In this document: in pieces, positions 25,772-33,860 of the stretch
Numbering within the stretch: the stretch's first letter is position 1
How the letters are laid out: each line of letters begins with the position of its first letter
Assembly (NCBI RefSeq): GCF_008365405.1
Contig: NZ_QOKV01000020.1
Coordinates: 1 to 64,000 of the forward strand
Source of the DNA: Azospirillum brasilense
GTDB lineage: Bacteria > Pseudomonadota > Alphaproteobacteria > Azospirillales > Azospirillaceae
DNA length: 64,000 bases
Reading direction: 5' to 3'
Made by a program: the position numbers and the translations under genes
The notes under the pieces: generated by a model
Told to the model about the DNA's origin: nothing
The model's input: only the letters and a program-made list of their open reading frames with translations
The model's database searches: none

Positions 25772-26653
25772 ATGAAGATCATTGGATATCCGGACGAACT
25801 CATTCCGCGCGTCGCGGCGGCCAGCCTGGGAACCTGCCAGGACCGCCCGGCCTGTGCGAAGTTCCTGGAGGGACTTGCCGCCGCGGAAAAGGCGTTCGAG
25901 TCGATCACCTGGAACCGGGTGATGCTGCACGCCCTCGCCAAGCCGGAGCCGCTGGACGACGACGTCATCAGCACCTACGAAGCCGAGGTGGCCAAGGTCA
26001 TCACCCTCCTGCTCCGGAAACTGAAGACCGTTGGCACTCTGGCCGCGGAGGCCGCGAAGGATCTGGGTGTTCTGACGAAGGCCCACCCGAAGGCCACGGT
26101 GGCGAAGAAGGCTCTGGCCTTCGCCAAATCGGTGCCGGGCGTCACAACCAAGCTCATCAAGGCGTTCGAGGAGGCCATCGCCAAGGATCGCAAGGACATC
26201 AGCGCCCGGCTGGCGAAGGATGAAGCGGCCTATGAAAAGCAACGGAAGGCGGACCAGAAGGCGCAGACCAAGGACAGTCCGTTCGTGAATCCCTTCGAAA
26301 AGAAGGGAATTGAGGAAATCCTGAAAAGCAACAAGCTGACGCTGCTGTTGCACGCCGTCGCCGAGCAGGGGAAAACCGGCGAGAACATCGAGTTCCTCTC
26401 GATCACCCGCAAGGGCGTTGATCAGAAGAACGCACCCAAGCTCTACAAGGTGTTTATCAACCAGAACAGCGCCAAGGGCCTGAACATCGACGATCATCTG
26501 CGGAATGATTTTCTCAACGGGATCGACAGCGGCGCCTACACGGACGCTCTGAAGAGCATCCGGACGCATGTGCTGAAAGTCGTGAACGAGGACACGCTGC
26601 CGCGCGCCAGGAAGCTCGACGAGACGGCCTTGCGCAAGCTCGGCTACAAGTGA
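25772..26653 (+). CDS. Hypothetical lysine-rich helical protein
   Basis: 293 residues from ATG 25772 (GGGAGG upstream); the frame is open earlier but without conserved features. No family is recognised. The sequence is mostly amphipathic helix rich in Lys, Ala and Glu (KALAFAKSVPGVTTKLIKAFEEAIAKD region), with no signal peptide and no membrane segment. It ends in a short basic stretch. It follows kbp by 157 bases and is convergent with the YehW-like gene. It resembles, in composition only, the hypotheticals at 47085-48768. Confidence 0.6.
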   Translation: MKIIGYPDELIPRVAAASLGTCQDRPACAKFLEGLAAAEKAFESITWNRVMLHALAKPEPLDDDVISTYEAEVAKVITLLLRKLKTVGTLAAEAAKDLGVLTKAHPKATVAKKALAFAKSVPGVTTKLIKAFEEAIAKDRKDISARLAKDEAAYEKQRKADQKAQTKDSPFVNPFEKKGIEEILKSNKLTLLLHAVAEQGKTGENIEFLSITRKGVDQKNAPKLYKVFINQNSAKGLNIDDHLRNDFLNGIDSGAYTDALKSIRTHVLKVVNEDTLPRARKLDETALRKLGYK

Positions 26654-26668
26654 CCGTCAGGCCGCGCC

Positions 26669-27421
26669 TCAATCGGTGCCGGCTCGCCAGCGGGTCAGGC
26701 GCGCCGCCAGCCGGTCGAAGCCGGCGTCCAGCACCACCGCCAGGGCGGCTACGATCACCGCACCCTGGATGACGTAGGCTGGGTTGGAGCCGTTCAGCCC
26801 GACGATGATCGGCAGGCCGAGCGTCTTCGCCCCGACTGTGGAGGCGATGGCCGCCGTGCCGAGGTTGACGACCGCCGCCGTCCGCACCCCGGCCAGGATC
26901 ACCGGGGCGGCCAGCGGCAGTTCTACCCGCCACAGCATGGCACCCGGCCCCATGCCCATGCCGCGCGCGGCCTCGCGCACCGGTTCCGGCACCGATTCCA
27001 GGCCGGCCACGGTGTTCTCCACGATGGGCAGCAGTCCATAGAGGGTCAGGGCGATCAGCGCCGGGGCCGGGCCGAAGCCGAGGACGGGGACCGAGACGGC
27101 CAGCACCGCCACCGGCGGGAAGGTCTGGCCCATCGCCGCCACCGCGTCGAGGATGCCGCGGAACTCCCGTCCGAAGGGCCGGGTCACCGCGATGCCCGCC
27201 GCCCCGCCGAGCAGCACCGCGATCAGGCTCGCCCCGCCGGCCAATGCCAGATGGTCCAGCGTCAGGGCGAGGAAGCCGTCCGCCTCGTACAAGGGCCGGT
27301 CGAGCGCCGGGAAGGCTGCGGCGAACAGTGGCTTCAGCGCCGGCATCCCCAGCACCAGCGCCGCCAGGACGAGGAGCCCCAGCGCCAGCCGGTCCGCCAG
27401 CAGACTTCGCAGGCGGCTCAC
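26669..27421 (-). CDS. yehW: Osmoprotectant-type ABC permease, YehW-like
   Basis: 250 residues from a GTG that overlaps the ATPase stop (GTGA). Family landmarks: AAMGQTFPPVAVLAV, then LTLYGLLPIVENTVAGL and EAARGMGMGPGAMLWRVELPLAAPVI as the ATPase-contact loop. About six membrane helices. It is the last gene of an operon ordered as in E. coli yehZYXW, and should form a heterodimeric channel with the YehY-like permease. The E. coli system is a low-affinity glycine betaine importer; the substrate here is inferred from that. Confidence 0.88.
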   Translation of the reverse strand: MSRLRSLLADRLALGLLVLAALVLGMPALKPLFAAAFPALDRPLYEADGFLALTLDHLALAGGASLIAVLLGGAAGIAVTRPFGREFRGILDAVAAMGQTFPPVAVLAVSVPVLGFGPAPALIALTLYGLLPIVENTVAGLESVPEPVREAARGMGMGPGAMLWRVELPLAAPVILAGVRTAAVVNLGTAAIASTVGAKTLGLPIIVGLNGSNPAYVIQGAVIVAALAVVLDAGFDRLAARLTRWRAGTD

Positions 27422-28356
27422 GACCGGCCCGGCCCGCGCAGCAGGTCGGCGAGGTGGAGCGCGCCCGCCGGGCGTCCCTGCCCGTCCGCAACGGGTAGCC
27501 GGTCGGTCCCGCGCGCCACCATTGCGGCCAGCGCCTGACGCAGCGACGCCCCCGCCGCCAGGGGATCGCCCGGCGCCGTTTCGCCGGGGCGCATCCGCTC
27601 CGCCACCGTCTCCACGGCCAGCCGCTTCAGCCCCCAATCCTCGCGCCCCACCAGATCGCGCACCCGGTCGTCGGCGGGATCGGTCAGGATGTCGAGCGGC
27701 GTGCCGGTCTGCACCAGCCGCCCGCGGTCCAGCACGGCGATCCGGCTGGCCAGCGCCAGCGCCTCGTCCATGTCGTGGGTGACGAAGACGATGGTGGTCC
27801 CGGTCGCCTTGTGGATCGCCGCCATCTCCGCCTGCAAGGCGCCGCGGGTGATCGGGTCGAGCGCGCTGAACGGCTCATCCATCAGCAGGATGTGCGGCTC
27901 CGCCGCCAGCGCGCGGGCGACGCCGACGCGCTGCTGCTGCCCGCCGGACAGCTGGTGCGGGTAGGCGCCGCGGTAGCGCTTCGGGTCGAGATTCAGCAGA
28001 GTGAGAAGTTCGGTCACCCGGTCGCGCACCCGCGCCTTGGGCCAGCCGAGCAGGTCCGGCACGGCGGCGATGTTGCGCTCCACCGTCCAGTGCGGAAACA
28101 GCCCGATGCTCTGGATCACGTAGCCCATGCGGCGGCGCAGCGCTTCCGGCTTCAGGCGGGCGATGTCCTCGCCCTCCACCCGGATGGTCCCGGCGTCCGG
28201 TGCGATCAAGCGGTTCATCATCCGCAGCACCGTCGACTTGCCGGATCCGGACGGTCCGATCAGCACGCGGAACTCACCCGCCGCCACGGTCAGCGACAGG
28301 TCGTCCACGGCGGTCCACGCGCCGAACCGCTTGGTCACTCCCTCGAAGTTGATCAC
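27418..28356 (-). CDS. yehX: Osmoprotectant-type ABC ATPase, YehX-like (OpuCA family)
   Basis: 312 residues from GTG 28356, preceded by GGGAGG. Walker A GPSGSGKST, Q-loop VIQSIGLFPHWTV, signature LSGGQQQRVG, Walker B HILLMDEPFSALDP, switch His VTHDMDEAL. The C-terminal ~70 residues (AGASLRQALAAMV, GTDRLPVADGQGRPAGALHL) form a CBS-like module, which in OpuA/OpuC ATPases senses ionic strength. Both ends overlap their neighbours by 4 bases, so translation of the three genes is coupled. Confidence 0.92.
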   Translation of the reverse strand: MINFEGVTKRFGAWTAVDDLSLTVAAGEFRVLIGPSGSGKSTVLRMMNRLIAPDAGTIRVEGEDIARLKPEALRRRMGYVIQSIGLFPHWTVERNIAAVPDLLGWPKARVRDRVTELLTLLNLDPKRYRGAYPHQLSGGQQQRVGVARALAAEPHILLMDEPFSALDPITRGALQAEMAAIHKATGTTIVFVTHDMDEALALASRIAVLDRGRLVQTGTPLDILTDPADDRVRDLVGREDWGLKRLAVETVAERMRPGETAPGDPLAAGASLRQALAAMVARGTDRLPVADGQGRPAGALHLADLLRGPGRS

Positions 28357-29525
28357 GCCGCCGGCCTCCCGAGTCGCGACAGCGCCAGCGCCGAGGCCAG
28401 CTTCAGCGCCGCGTCGGCGGCGACGGCCAGCAGGATCACCGGCACCGCCCCCAGCAGCACGAGGTCCAGCGCGTTGGCGAACAGCCCCTGGAACATGATC
28501 GCCCCCAGCCCGCCGGCGCCGATCAGCGCCGCCACCGCGGCCAGCCCGACCGCCTGGACCAGCGTGATCCGCAGCCCGGCCAGGAACACCGGCAGGGCCA
28601 GCGGCGCCTCGACCCGCCAGAAGATTTGGCGTGGAGTCATGCCGATGCCGCGCGCCGCCTCCCGCACCGGCTCCGGCACGCCGGCCAGCCCGGCGGCGGT
28701 GTTGCGCGCGATGGGCAGCAGCGAATAGAGCGTCAGCGCGATCACCGCCGGCACCGGCCCCACCCCGCCGATGCCCAGCCCCGGAAAGGCGGCGGCCAGC
28801 GCCGACAGCGGGGCCAGCAGCAGCCCGAACAGGGCGATGGACGGAATCGTCTGCACGACGTTCAGCACCGGGAAGACCAGCCGCCCCACGGCGGGGGAGC
28901 GCTGCGCGGCGATTCCCAGCGGCACGCCGATCAGCAGGGTCGGTGCCAGGGCCGCGGCGACCAGGGCGGCGTGGCGCAGCACGGCCCCGGCGAAGACGTC
29001 CCGCTGGTTGGCGTATTCCTTCATGATCGAGAGCTGGTCGAGATGCCCGGCGGCGAACTGCCCGCCGATCAGCGCCGCTGCCAGAGCGCCCACGGCGACC
29101 CGCCCGGCAGGCCCCAGCCCCAGCCGCCGTACCCCGTCGAGAACAGCAAGCAGAGCCGCCGCCTCCATCACCCAGAAGCCCGCCCCGAAGGAGGTCCGCG
29201 CCGCCGGGCTGGCCGTCGCGGCGAGTTGTGCGGCGTGCTGCCCGGCCAGCCAGACCAGCCCCGCCGCCGCCAGAACGCCCGCCCCGACATACAGGGCATT
29301 CACCGCCCGGCCCGCCCGCAGGAAGGGCACGGCCAGCAGCAGGGCGACCGGCAGCAGCGCCGCCCCGCTCCACCCGGCGCCCGCCACCGCGCTCAGCGCG
29401 ATGGCCTTGCCCGACAGCAGCCGATTTGGCGCGAAGCCGAGGAACGGCAACCCGAGCGCCGCCGCCACGGTCATGACGGCGAGCAGCAGGGCGACGCGGT
29501 TGTGGATCAAACGAACGCGGGCCAT
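28353..29525 (-). CDS. yehY: Osmoprotectant-type ABC permease, YehY-like
   Basis: 390 residues, longer than ordinary permeases but the length of E. coli YehY (~385). The N-terminal ~170 residues add several hydrophobic helices. The C-terminal part is the canonical permease domain: VVQTIPSIALFGLLLAPL, LTLYSLLPIARNTAAGL and EAARGIGMTPRQIFWRVEAPLALP. It overlaps the ATPase by 4 bases and follows the binding-protein gene by 17 bases. Confidence 0.9.
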   Translation of the reverse strand: MARVRLIHNRVALLLAVMTVAAALGLPFLGFAPNRLLSGKAIALSAVAGAGWSGAALLPVALLLAVPFLRAGRAVNALYVGAGVLAAAGLVWLAGQHAAQLAATASPAARTSFGAGFWVMEAAALLAVLDGVRRLGLGPAGRVAVGALAAALIGGQFAAGHLDQLSIMKEYANQRDVFAGAVLRHAALVAAALAPTLLIGVPLGIAAQRSPAVGRLVFPVLNVVQTIPSIALFGLLLAPLSALAAAFPGLGIGGVGPVPAVIALTLYSLLPIARNTAAGLAGVPEPVREAARGIGMTPRQIFWRVEAPLALPVFLAGLRITLVQAVGLAAVAALIGAGGLGAIMFQGLFANALDLVLLGAVPVILLAVAADAALKLASALALSRLGRPAA

Positions 29526-29542
29526 TCCGTAGGTTCAGGCCG

Positions 29543-30463
29543 TCAGTTCAGGAAGCCTTTCGACTTCAGGTACGTCGTGGCGACCGCGCGCGGGTCCTGC
29601 CCCTCCACGGAAATCTTGGCGTTCAGCCCGCGCAGGGTCTCGGTGTCGAGGGACTTGAAGACCGGGTCCAGCAGGTCGCGGATCTTGGGATGGGCATCCA
29701 GCACCCCGTCGCGGATGGTCGGGGCCGGGGCGTAGACCATCTGCGCGTTCTTGGTGTCCTTCATGACCACGAGGTCCAGCGCGGCGATGGCGCCGTCCGT
29801 GCCGTAGACCATGGCGGTGTTGACGCCGGACGTGCCCTCCGCCGCCGCGCGGATGGTCGCCGCCGTGTCGCCGCCGGCCAGCACCAGGATCTGGTCGGGC
29901 TTCAACGTGAAGCCGTAGGATTTCTGGAAGGAGGGCAGCGCCGCCGGGCTTTCCACGAACTCCGCCGAGGCGGCGAGCTTCGCCGTGCCGCCGGCACCGA
30001 CCCAGCGCGAGAAATCCTCCATGCTGGCGAGATTGTTGGGCGCCGCCACGTCGCGGCGCAGCGCGATGGCCCAGGTGTTGTTCGCCGGGGCCGGGGTCAG
30101 CCAGACGATGTTGTGTTTGTCCCGGTCGAGCTGCTTCACCGTCTCATAGCCGGCGGCGGCGTTTTTCCAGGCCGGATCGCTGTCGAGGTTGAAGAAGAAG
30201 GCGCCGTTGCCCGTGTATTCCGGATAGACGTCGATCTCTCCGGCAAGTAGGGCGCTGCGCACGATCCGGGTGGGGCCGAGCTGGATCTTGTTCTCGACCG
30301 GAATGCCGTTGGCCTCCAGCACCTGCAGGATCATCGTGCCGAGCAGGCCGCTTTCGGCGTCCAGCTTCGATCCGACACGGACCTTGTCCGCCGCCGCGGC
30401 GCTCCCCACCGTCAGCAGCGCTCCCAGCGCCAGGGCGGCTACCGCCCGAACCACACGCCGCAT
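29543..30463 (-). CDS. osmF: Osmoprotectant-binding protein, OsmF/YehZ-like
   Basis: 306 residues. I chose ATG 30463 because GGGAGG lies nine bases upstream; ATGs at 30472 and 30484 are in frame. Signal peptide RRVVRAVAALALGALLTVGS, cleavage near AAA-DKV. The mature part is OpuAC-like: KLDAESGLLGTMILQVLEANG, DVYPEYTGNGAFFF, and APANNTWAIALRRD with aromatic residues that could cage a quaternary amine. It leads the operon; its promoter should lie in the 115 bases towards hemH. Confidence 0.9.
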   Translation of the reverse strand: MRRVVRAVAALALGALLTVGSAAAADKVRVGSKLDAESGLLGTMILQVLEANGIPVENKIQLGPTRIVRSALLAGEIDVYPEYTGNGAFFFNLDSDPAWKNAAAGYETVKQLDRDKHNIVWLTPAPANNTWAIALRRDVAAPNNLASMEDFSRWVGAGGTAKLAASAEFVESPAALPSFQKSYGFTLKPDQILVLAGGDTAATIRAAAEGTSGVNTAMVYGTDGAIAALDLVVMKDTKNAQMVYAPAPTIRDGVLDAHPKIRDLLDPVFKSLDTETLRGLNAKISVEGQDPRAVATTYLKSKGFLN

Positions 30464-30578
30464 CCCCCGCATCCTCCCAACCATCGTCCAATCTGTCCGT
30501 CCGCCAGCATGGGGAAGCCGGGCCGCCCCGGCAACCCACCCTTTCCGCCTGTGCGGCCCTCCATTTTGGAGAAGAGGG

Positions 30579-31664
30579 TCACGCCGTGACGTGGTCCTCC
30601 GCATCGCGGGCCGCCCGCGCCCCGGCGCCGTCCACCCAGCCGCCCAGCTCGCGCTCGACAAGATCGGCCAGGAAGATGACATGGTCGGGATGGTCGTTCA
30701 GGCAGGGGATGTAGGTGAAGCGCTCGCCACCCGCCGCCATGAAGGCGTCCTTCACCTGGAACTGGATCTCCTCCAGCGTCTCCACGCAGTCGGCGGAGAA
30801 GCCCGGCGCGATCACCGCGATCTTGGTCTTGCCGGCGCGGGCCAGCTCCTCGACCGTCTTGTCGGTGTAGGGCTTCAGCCACTCCGCCTTGCCGAAGCGC
30901 GACTGGAAGCTGTACTGCACGCGTCCCGGCTCCCAGCCCAGCCGCTCGGCCAGCAGGCGTGCGGTCTTCACGCAGAAGCAGTGGTAGGGGTCGCCGCGGT
31001 CGAGATAGACCTTCGGCAGGCCGTGGAAGCTCGCCAGCAGCACGTCCGGCGTGTGGTCCAGCGCCGCGATGTGCCGCACCACCGAGCGGGCCAGCGCCTC
31101 GATGTAGCCCGGCTCGTCGTGATAGGCGGGGACGGTGCGCACCGCCGGCTGCCAGCGCATGGTCATCAGCTGGCGGAAGGCCTGATCGTTGGCCGTGGCC
31201 GTCGTGGTCGCCGAATATTGCGGGTAGAGCGGGAACAGCAGGATGCGGTCGCAGCCCCGGTCCTTCAGCCGCTGGATCGCCGGGCCAACCGCCGGCTGGC
31301 CATAGCGCATGGCCCAGTCCACCACCACGCTGTCGCCGTGCCGCGCCGCCAGCGCCGCCGCGACACCCTCCGCCTGGGCGCGGGTGACGGTCTTCAGCGG
31401 GCTTTCGTTGCGCTCCTCGTTCCAGATGCTTTTGTAGGCATGGCCGCTCTTGCCTGGACGCACGGTCAGGATGATGCCGTTCAGCACCGGCCACCAGACC
31501 GCCTTCGGCACCTCGATCACGCGGGGGTCCGACAGGAACTCCTTCAGGTAGCGGCGCATCGACCAGTAGTCGGTCGCCTCCGGCGTTCCGAGATTCATCA
31601 GAAGCACACCGACGCGGCGCGCGGGAACCGGCGGATGGTCGGCGGGCTTGGAGATAGGCTGCAT
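30579..31664 (-). CDS. hemH: Ferrochelatase
   Basis: 361 residues from ATG 31664 (GAGGTG upstream); a start 18 codons earlier is possible. It inserts Fe(II) into protoporphyrin IX, the last step of protoheme synthesis, at the inner membrane face. Motifs: VLLMNLGTPEATDYWSMRRY, LFPLYPQYSATTTA, SFHGLPKVYLDRGDPY with the metal-binding His, YSFQSRFGKAEWL, and the signature APGFSADCVETLEEI. C-terminal HPDHVIFLADLVE is normal. Monocistronic by spacing; a GntR-family gene lies upstream on the same strand. Confidence 0.96.
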   Translation of the reverse strand: MQPISKPADHPPVPARRVGVLLMNLGTPEATDYWSMRRYLKEFLSDPRVIEVPKAVWWPVLNGIILTVRPGKSGHAYKSIWNEERNESPLKTVTRAQAEGVAAALAARHGDSVVVDWAMRYGQPAVGPAIQRLKDRGCDRILLFPLYPQYSATTTATANDQAFRQLMTMRWQPAVRTVPAYHDEPGYIEALARSVVRHIAALDHTPDVLLASFHGLPKVYLDRGDPYHCFCVKTARLLAERLGWEPGRVQYSFQSRFGKAEWLKPYTDKTVEELARAGKTKIAVIAPGFSADCVETLEEIQFQVKDAFMAAGGERFTYIPCLNDHPDHVIFLADLVERELGGWVDGAGARAARDAEDHVTA

Positions 31665-31759
31665 GATGTCGGTCACCTCGATGTCGCGGCGGGCAGCATA
31701 ATAGCGGGCCGAACCCATCGGAAGCAGCCCTTTGTCCCTATGCGGTCGATAGGGCCGGG

Positions 31760-32527
31760 CTATCCTCCGGCCGTTCGGACAGGCTCTTCCGTCCGGTCCG
31801 CCGGCCGATCCGCGAAAACGGATTTCAGATCGACCGCACCGTCCGACCGCGCGTCGAGGTCGAGTTGCCTCTCCACTTCGTCGAGATGCTCCATCATCAG
31901 CCGCATCGCAGCACCCGGCGGGCCGGACTCCAGCGCCTCGACGAAGCGTCGGTGCTCGGTGGCGGAGCAGGAGTGGGAGGACCGCCGCTCGAACGCCGCG
32001 ATGGCGAGGCTGGAGCGGTCGATCAGGTCGGCCAGGATGCCGGCCAGCGTGGCGTTCCCGGCGAAGTCGGCCAGCAGGTGATGGAACTGCCCCGACAGGC
32101 GGATCAGCGCCATGCGGTCGCCGGCCCGGTCGGCCTCCTCCTCCCGCGCCAGATGGGCGCGCAGCTTCGCCGACATCTCGTCCGGCAGGGGGCGGGGGGT
32201 GCGCTCCAGCGCCTCGACCACGGCGCGCTCGATCACGCGGCGGGCCTCGAACACCTCGCGCGCCTCCCGCGCGGTGGGCTTGGCGACGAAGGCGCCGCGG
32301 TTGGGGATCAGCGTCACCACGCGCCGCTGCGCCAGCAGCAGCAGCACCTTGCGCACCCGCTCGCGGCTGACGCCGAACACCTCGGCCAAGCTCTCCTCCG
32401 CCAGCTTGGTGCCGGGCGGCAGCCGGCGGTCGGCGATGGCCTCGCCGATGCTGCGGACGATGCGGGCCTCCGCCCCCTCCCCCCGCCCGCGAACGGCGCG
32501 GCGGGGGGCGCTCAGGACAGTTTTCAT
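31760..32527 (-). CDS. GntR-family regulator, FCD (FadR-like) subgroup
   Basis: 255 residues. The N-terminal winged helix (VRSIGEAIADRRLPPGTKLAEESLAEVFGVSRERVRKVLL) is of the GntR type. The C-terminal FCD domain includes the metal/ligand His pattern LSGQFHHLLADFAGN and EHRRFVEALES. It diverges from the polyamine-type ABC importer. GATTGTGCACAAAACGG stands next to each gene of the divergent pair, so it probably represses both until a ligand of the transport/racemase pathway binds. Confidence 0.9.
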   Translation of the reverse strand: MKTVLSAPRRAVRGRGEGAEARIVRSIGEAIADRRLPPGTKLAEESLAEVFGVSRERVRKVLLLLAQRRVVTLIPNRGAFVAKPTAREAREVFEARRVIERAVVEALERTPRPLPDEMSAKLRAHLAREEEADRAGDRMALIRLSGQFHHLLADFAGNATLAGILADLIDRSSLAIAAFERRSSHSCSATEHRRFVEALESGPPGAAMRLMMEHLDEVERQLDLDARSDGAVDLKSVFADRPADRTEEPVRTAGG

Positions 32528-32560
32528 GACGGCACGGGCGCTGTTCAATTCGTTGCCGCA

Positions 32561-32577
32561 GATTGTGCACAAAACGG
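32561..32577. promoter_or_regulatory. Putative GntR/FCD operator, site 1
   Basis: GATTGTGCACAAAACGG with dyad core TTGTGCACAA. It lies 34 bases upstream of the regulator start and is repeated exactly at 32769. Confidence 0.7.
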
Positions 32578-32632
32578 ACCAGCGGACAAACACGGTCGCC
32601 GCGCCTTGCCCATGCATCGGGCACAGTTCACC

Positions 32633-32642
32633 CATGCACAAT
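32633..32642. promoter_or_regulatory. Putative operator half-site
   Basis: CATGCACAAT: the opposite strand reads ATTGTGCATG, sharing ATTGTGCA with the two full sites. It stands roughly between them and could help cooperative binding; a chance match is possible. Confidence 0.4.
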
Positions 32643-32768
32643 TTCGCGCCACAGCGCTGAAATCCTGACCAATCGCTGATTGTCGCCGCCGAAAAGTCGC
32701 GGAATTCCGCCATTTGCACGCTGGCATGGAACTTGCGGACAGTCTCGACAGCCGCAGCGGGACCTGCG

Positions 32769-32785
32769 GATTGTGCACAAAACGG
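32769..32785. promoter_or_regulatory. Putative GntR/FCD operator, site 2
   Basis: Exact copy of the 17-mer at 32561. It ends 10 bases before the ATPase start and abuts the GGGAGAG ribosome site, so binding here would block the ABC operon at its 5' end. Confidence 0.7.
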
Positions 32786-32794
32786 GAGAGAGCC

Positions 32795-33796
32795 ATGACC
32801 ACCGGATCGACTGTCGAGCTGGTGAAGCTGCGCAAGTTCTACGGCTCCACCGTCGCCGTCGATGGCATCGACCTGCGCATCGCCGCCGGCGCCTACTGCT
32901 GCCTGCTCGGCCCCAGCGGCTGCGGCAAGACCTCCACGCTGCGCATGATCGCCGGGCATGAGGACATCTCCGACGGCGACCTGCTGATCGGCGACACGGT
33001 GGTGAACGGGGAGCCGCCGGCCCGCCGCGGCACCGCCATGATGTTCCAGAGCTACGCCCTGTTCCCGCACCTGGACTGCACCGACAACGTCGCCTTCAGC
33101 CTAAAGATGAAGGGTGTCGCGAAGGAGGAGCGGCGGCGCCGCGCGCGGGAGATGCTGGACCTCGTCCACATGTCCCAGTACGCGGACCGGCTGCCCGCCC
33201 AGCTCTCCGGCGGCCAGCAGCAGCGCGTGGCGCTGGCCCGCGCGCTGATCACCCGGCCGGGCGTGCTCCTGCTCGACGAGCCGCTGTCGGCGCTCGACCC
33301 CTTCCTGCGCATCCGCATGCGCGAGGAGCTGAAGCGTCTGCACACGGAACTCGGCATCACCTTCGTCCATGTCACCCACAGCCAGACCGAGGCGATGGCG
33401 CTGGCCGACCTCGTGGTGGTGATGAACCAGGGCCGGATCGAGCAGGCCGGCCCGCCGCGCGAGGTCTTCAACCAGCCGCGCACCGCCTTCGTCGCCCGCT
33501 TCATCGGCGGCCACAACGTGGTGGAGGACGCCGCCGGCCGCCGGGCCGTGCGGGCCGACCGCATCCTGCTCGGCCAGCCGGCCACTTCCGCTGAGGGGAC
33601 CGACCACCAACTGGAAGGCACCGTCCGCGCGCTGGAGTATCACGGCGCGTCGGTCCACCTGACGCTCGACGTGCCGGGCGCCGAGGACTTCGCCGTGGTG
33701 CTGGACGAATCCCGTTTCTACGACGCCCCGCTTGCCATCGGCGACCGCGTGACCGCGGGCTGGAAAGCGCGCGACGTCCACCCCCTGGTTGCCTGA
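32795..33796 (+). CDS. Polyamine/Fe-type ABC ATPase (PotA-like)
   Basis: 333 residues. Walker A GPSGCGKTS, Q-loop FQSYALFPHLDC, signature LSGGQQQRVALAR, Walker B VLLLDEPLSALDP and switch His VTHSQTEAM are intact. A C-terminal TOBE-like domain starts near residue 255. PotA-type ATPases energise uptake of polyamines, opines or similar cations; here the racemase gene in the operon suggests another nitrogen compound. First gene of the operon under the GntR/FCD sites. Confidence 0.93.
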   Translation: MTTGSTVELVKLRKFYGSTVAVDGIDLRIAAGAYCCLLGPSGCGKTSTLRMIAGHEDISDGDLLIGDTVVNGEPPARRGTAMMFQSYALFPHLDCTDNVAFSLKMKGVAKEERRRRAREMLDLVHMSQYADRLPAQLSGGQQQRVALARALITRPGVLLLDEPLSALDPFLRIRMREELKRLHTELGITFVHVTHSQTEAMALADLVVVMNQGRIEQAGPPREVFNQPRTAFVARFIGGHNVVEDAAGRRAVRADRILLGQPATSAEGTDHQLEGTVRALEYHGASVHLTLDVPGAEDFAVVLDESRFYDAPLAIGDRVTAGWKARDVHPLVA

Positions 33797-33860
33797 TTTC
33801 CCGACCAATCCCCAAGAACCGACTCCCAAAAACCGACCGACCATACTGGAGGCACAGAGC

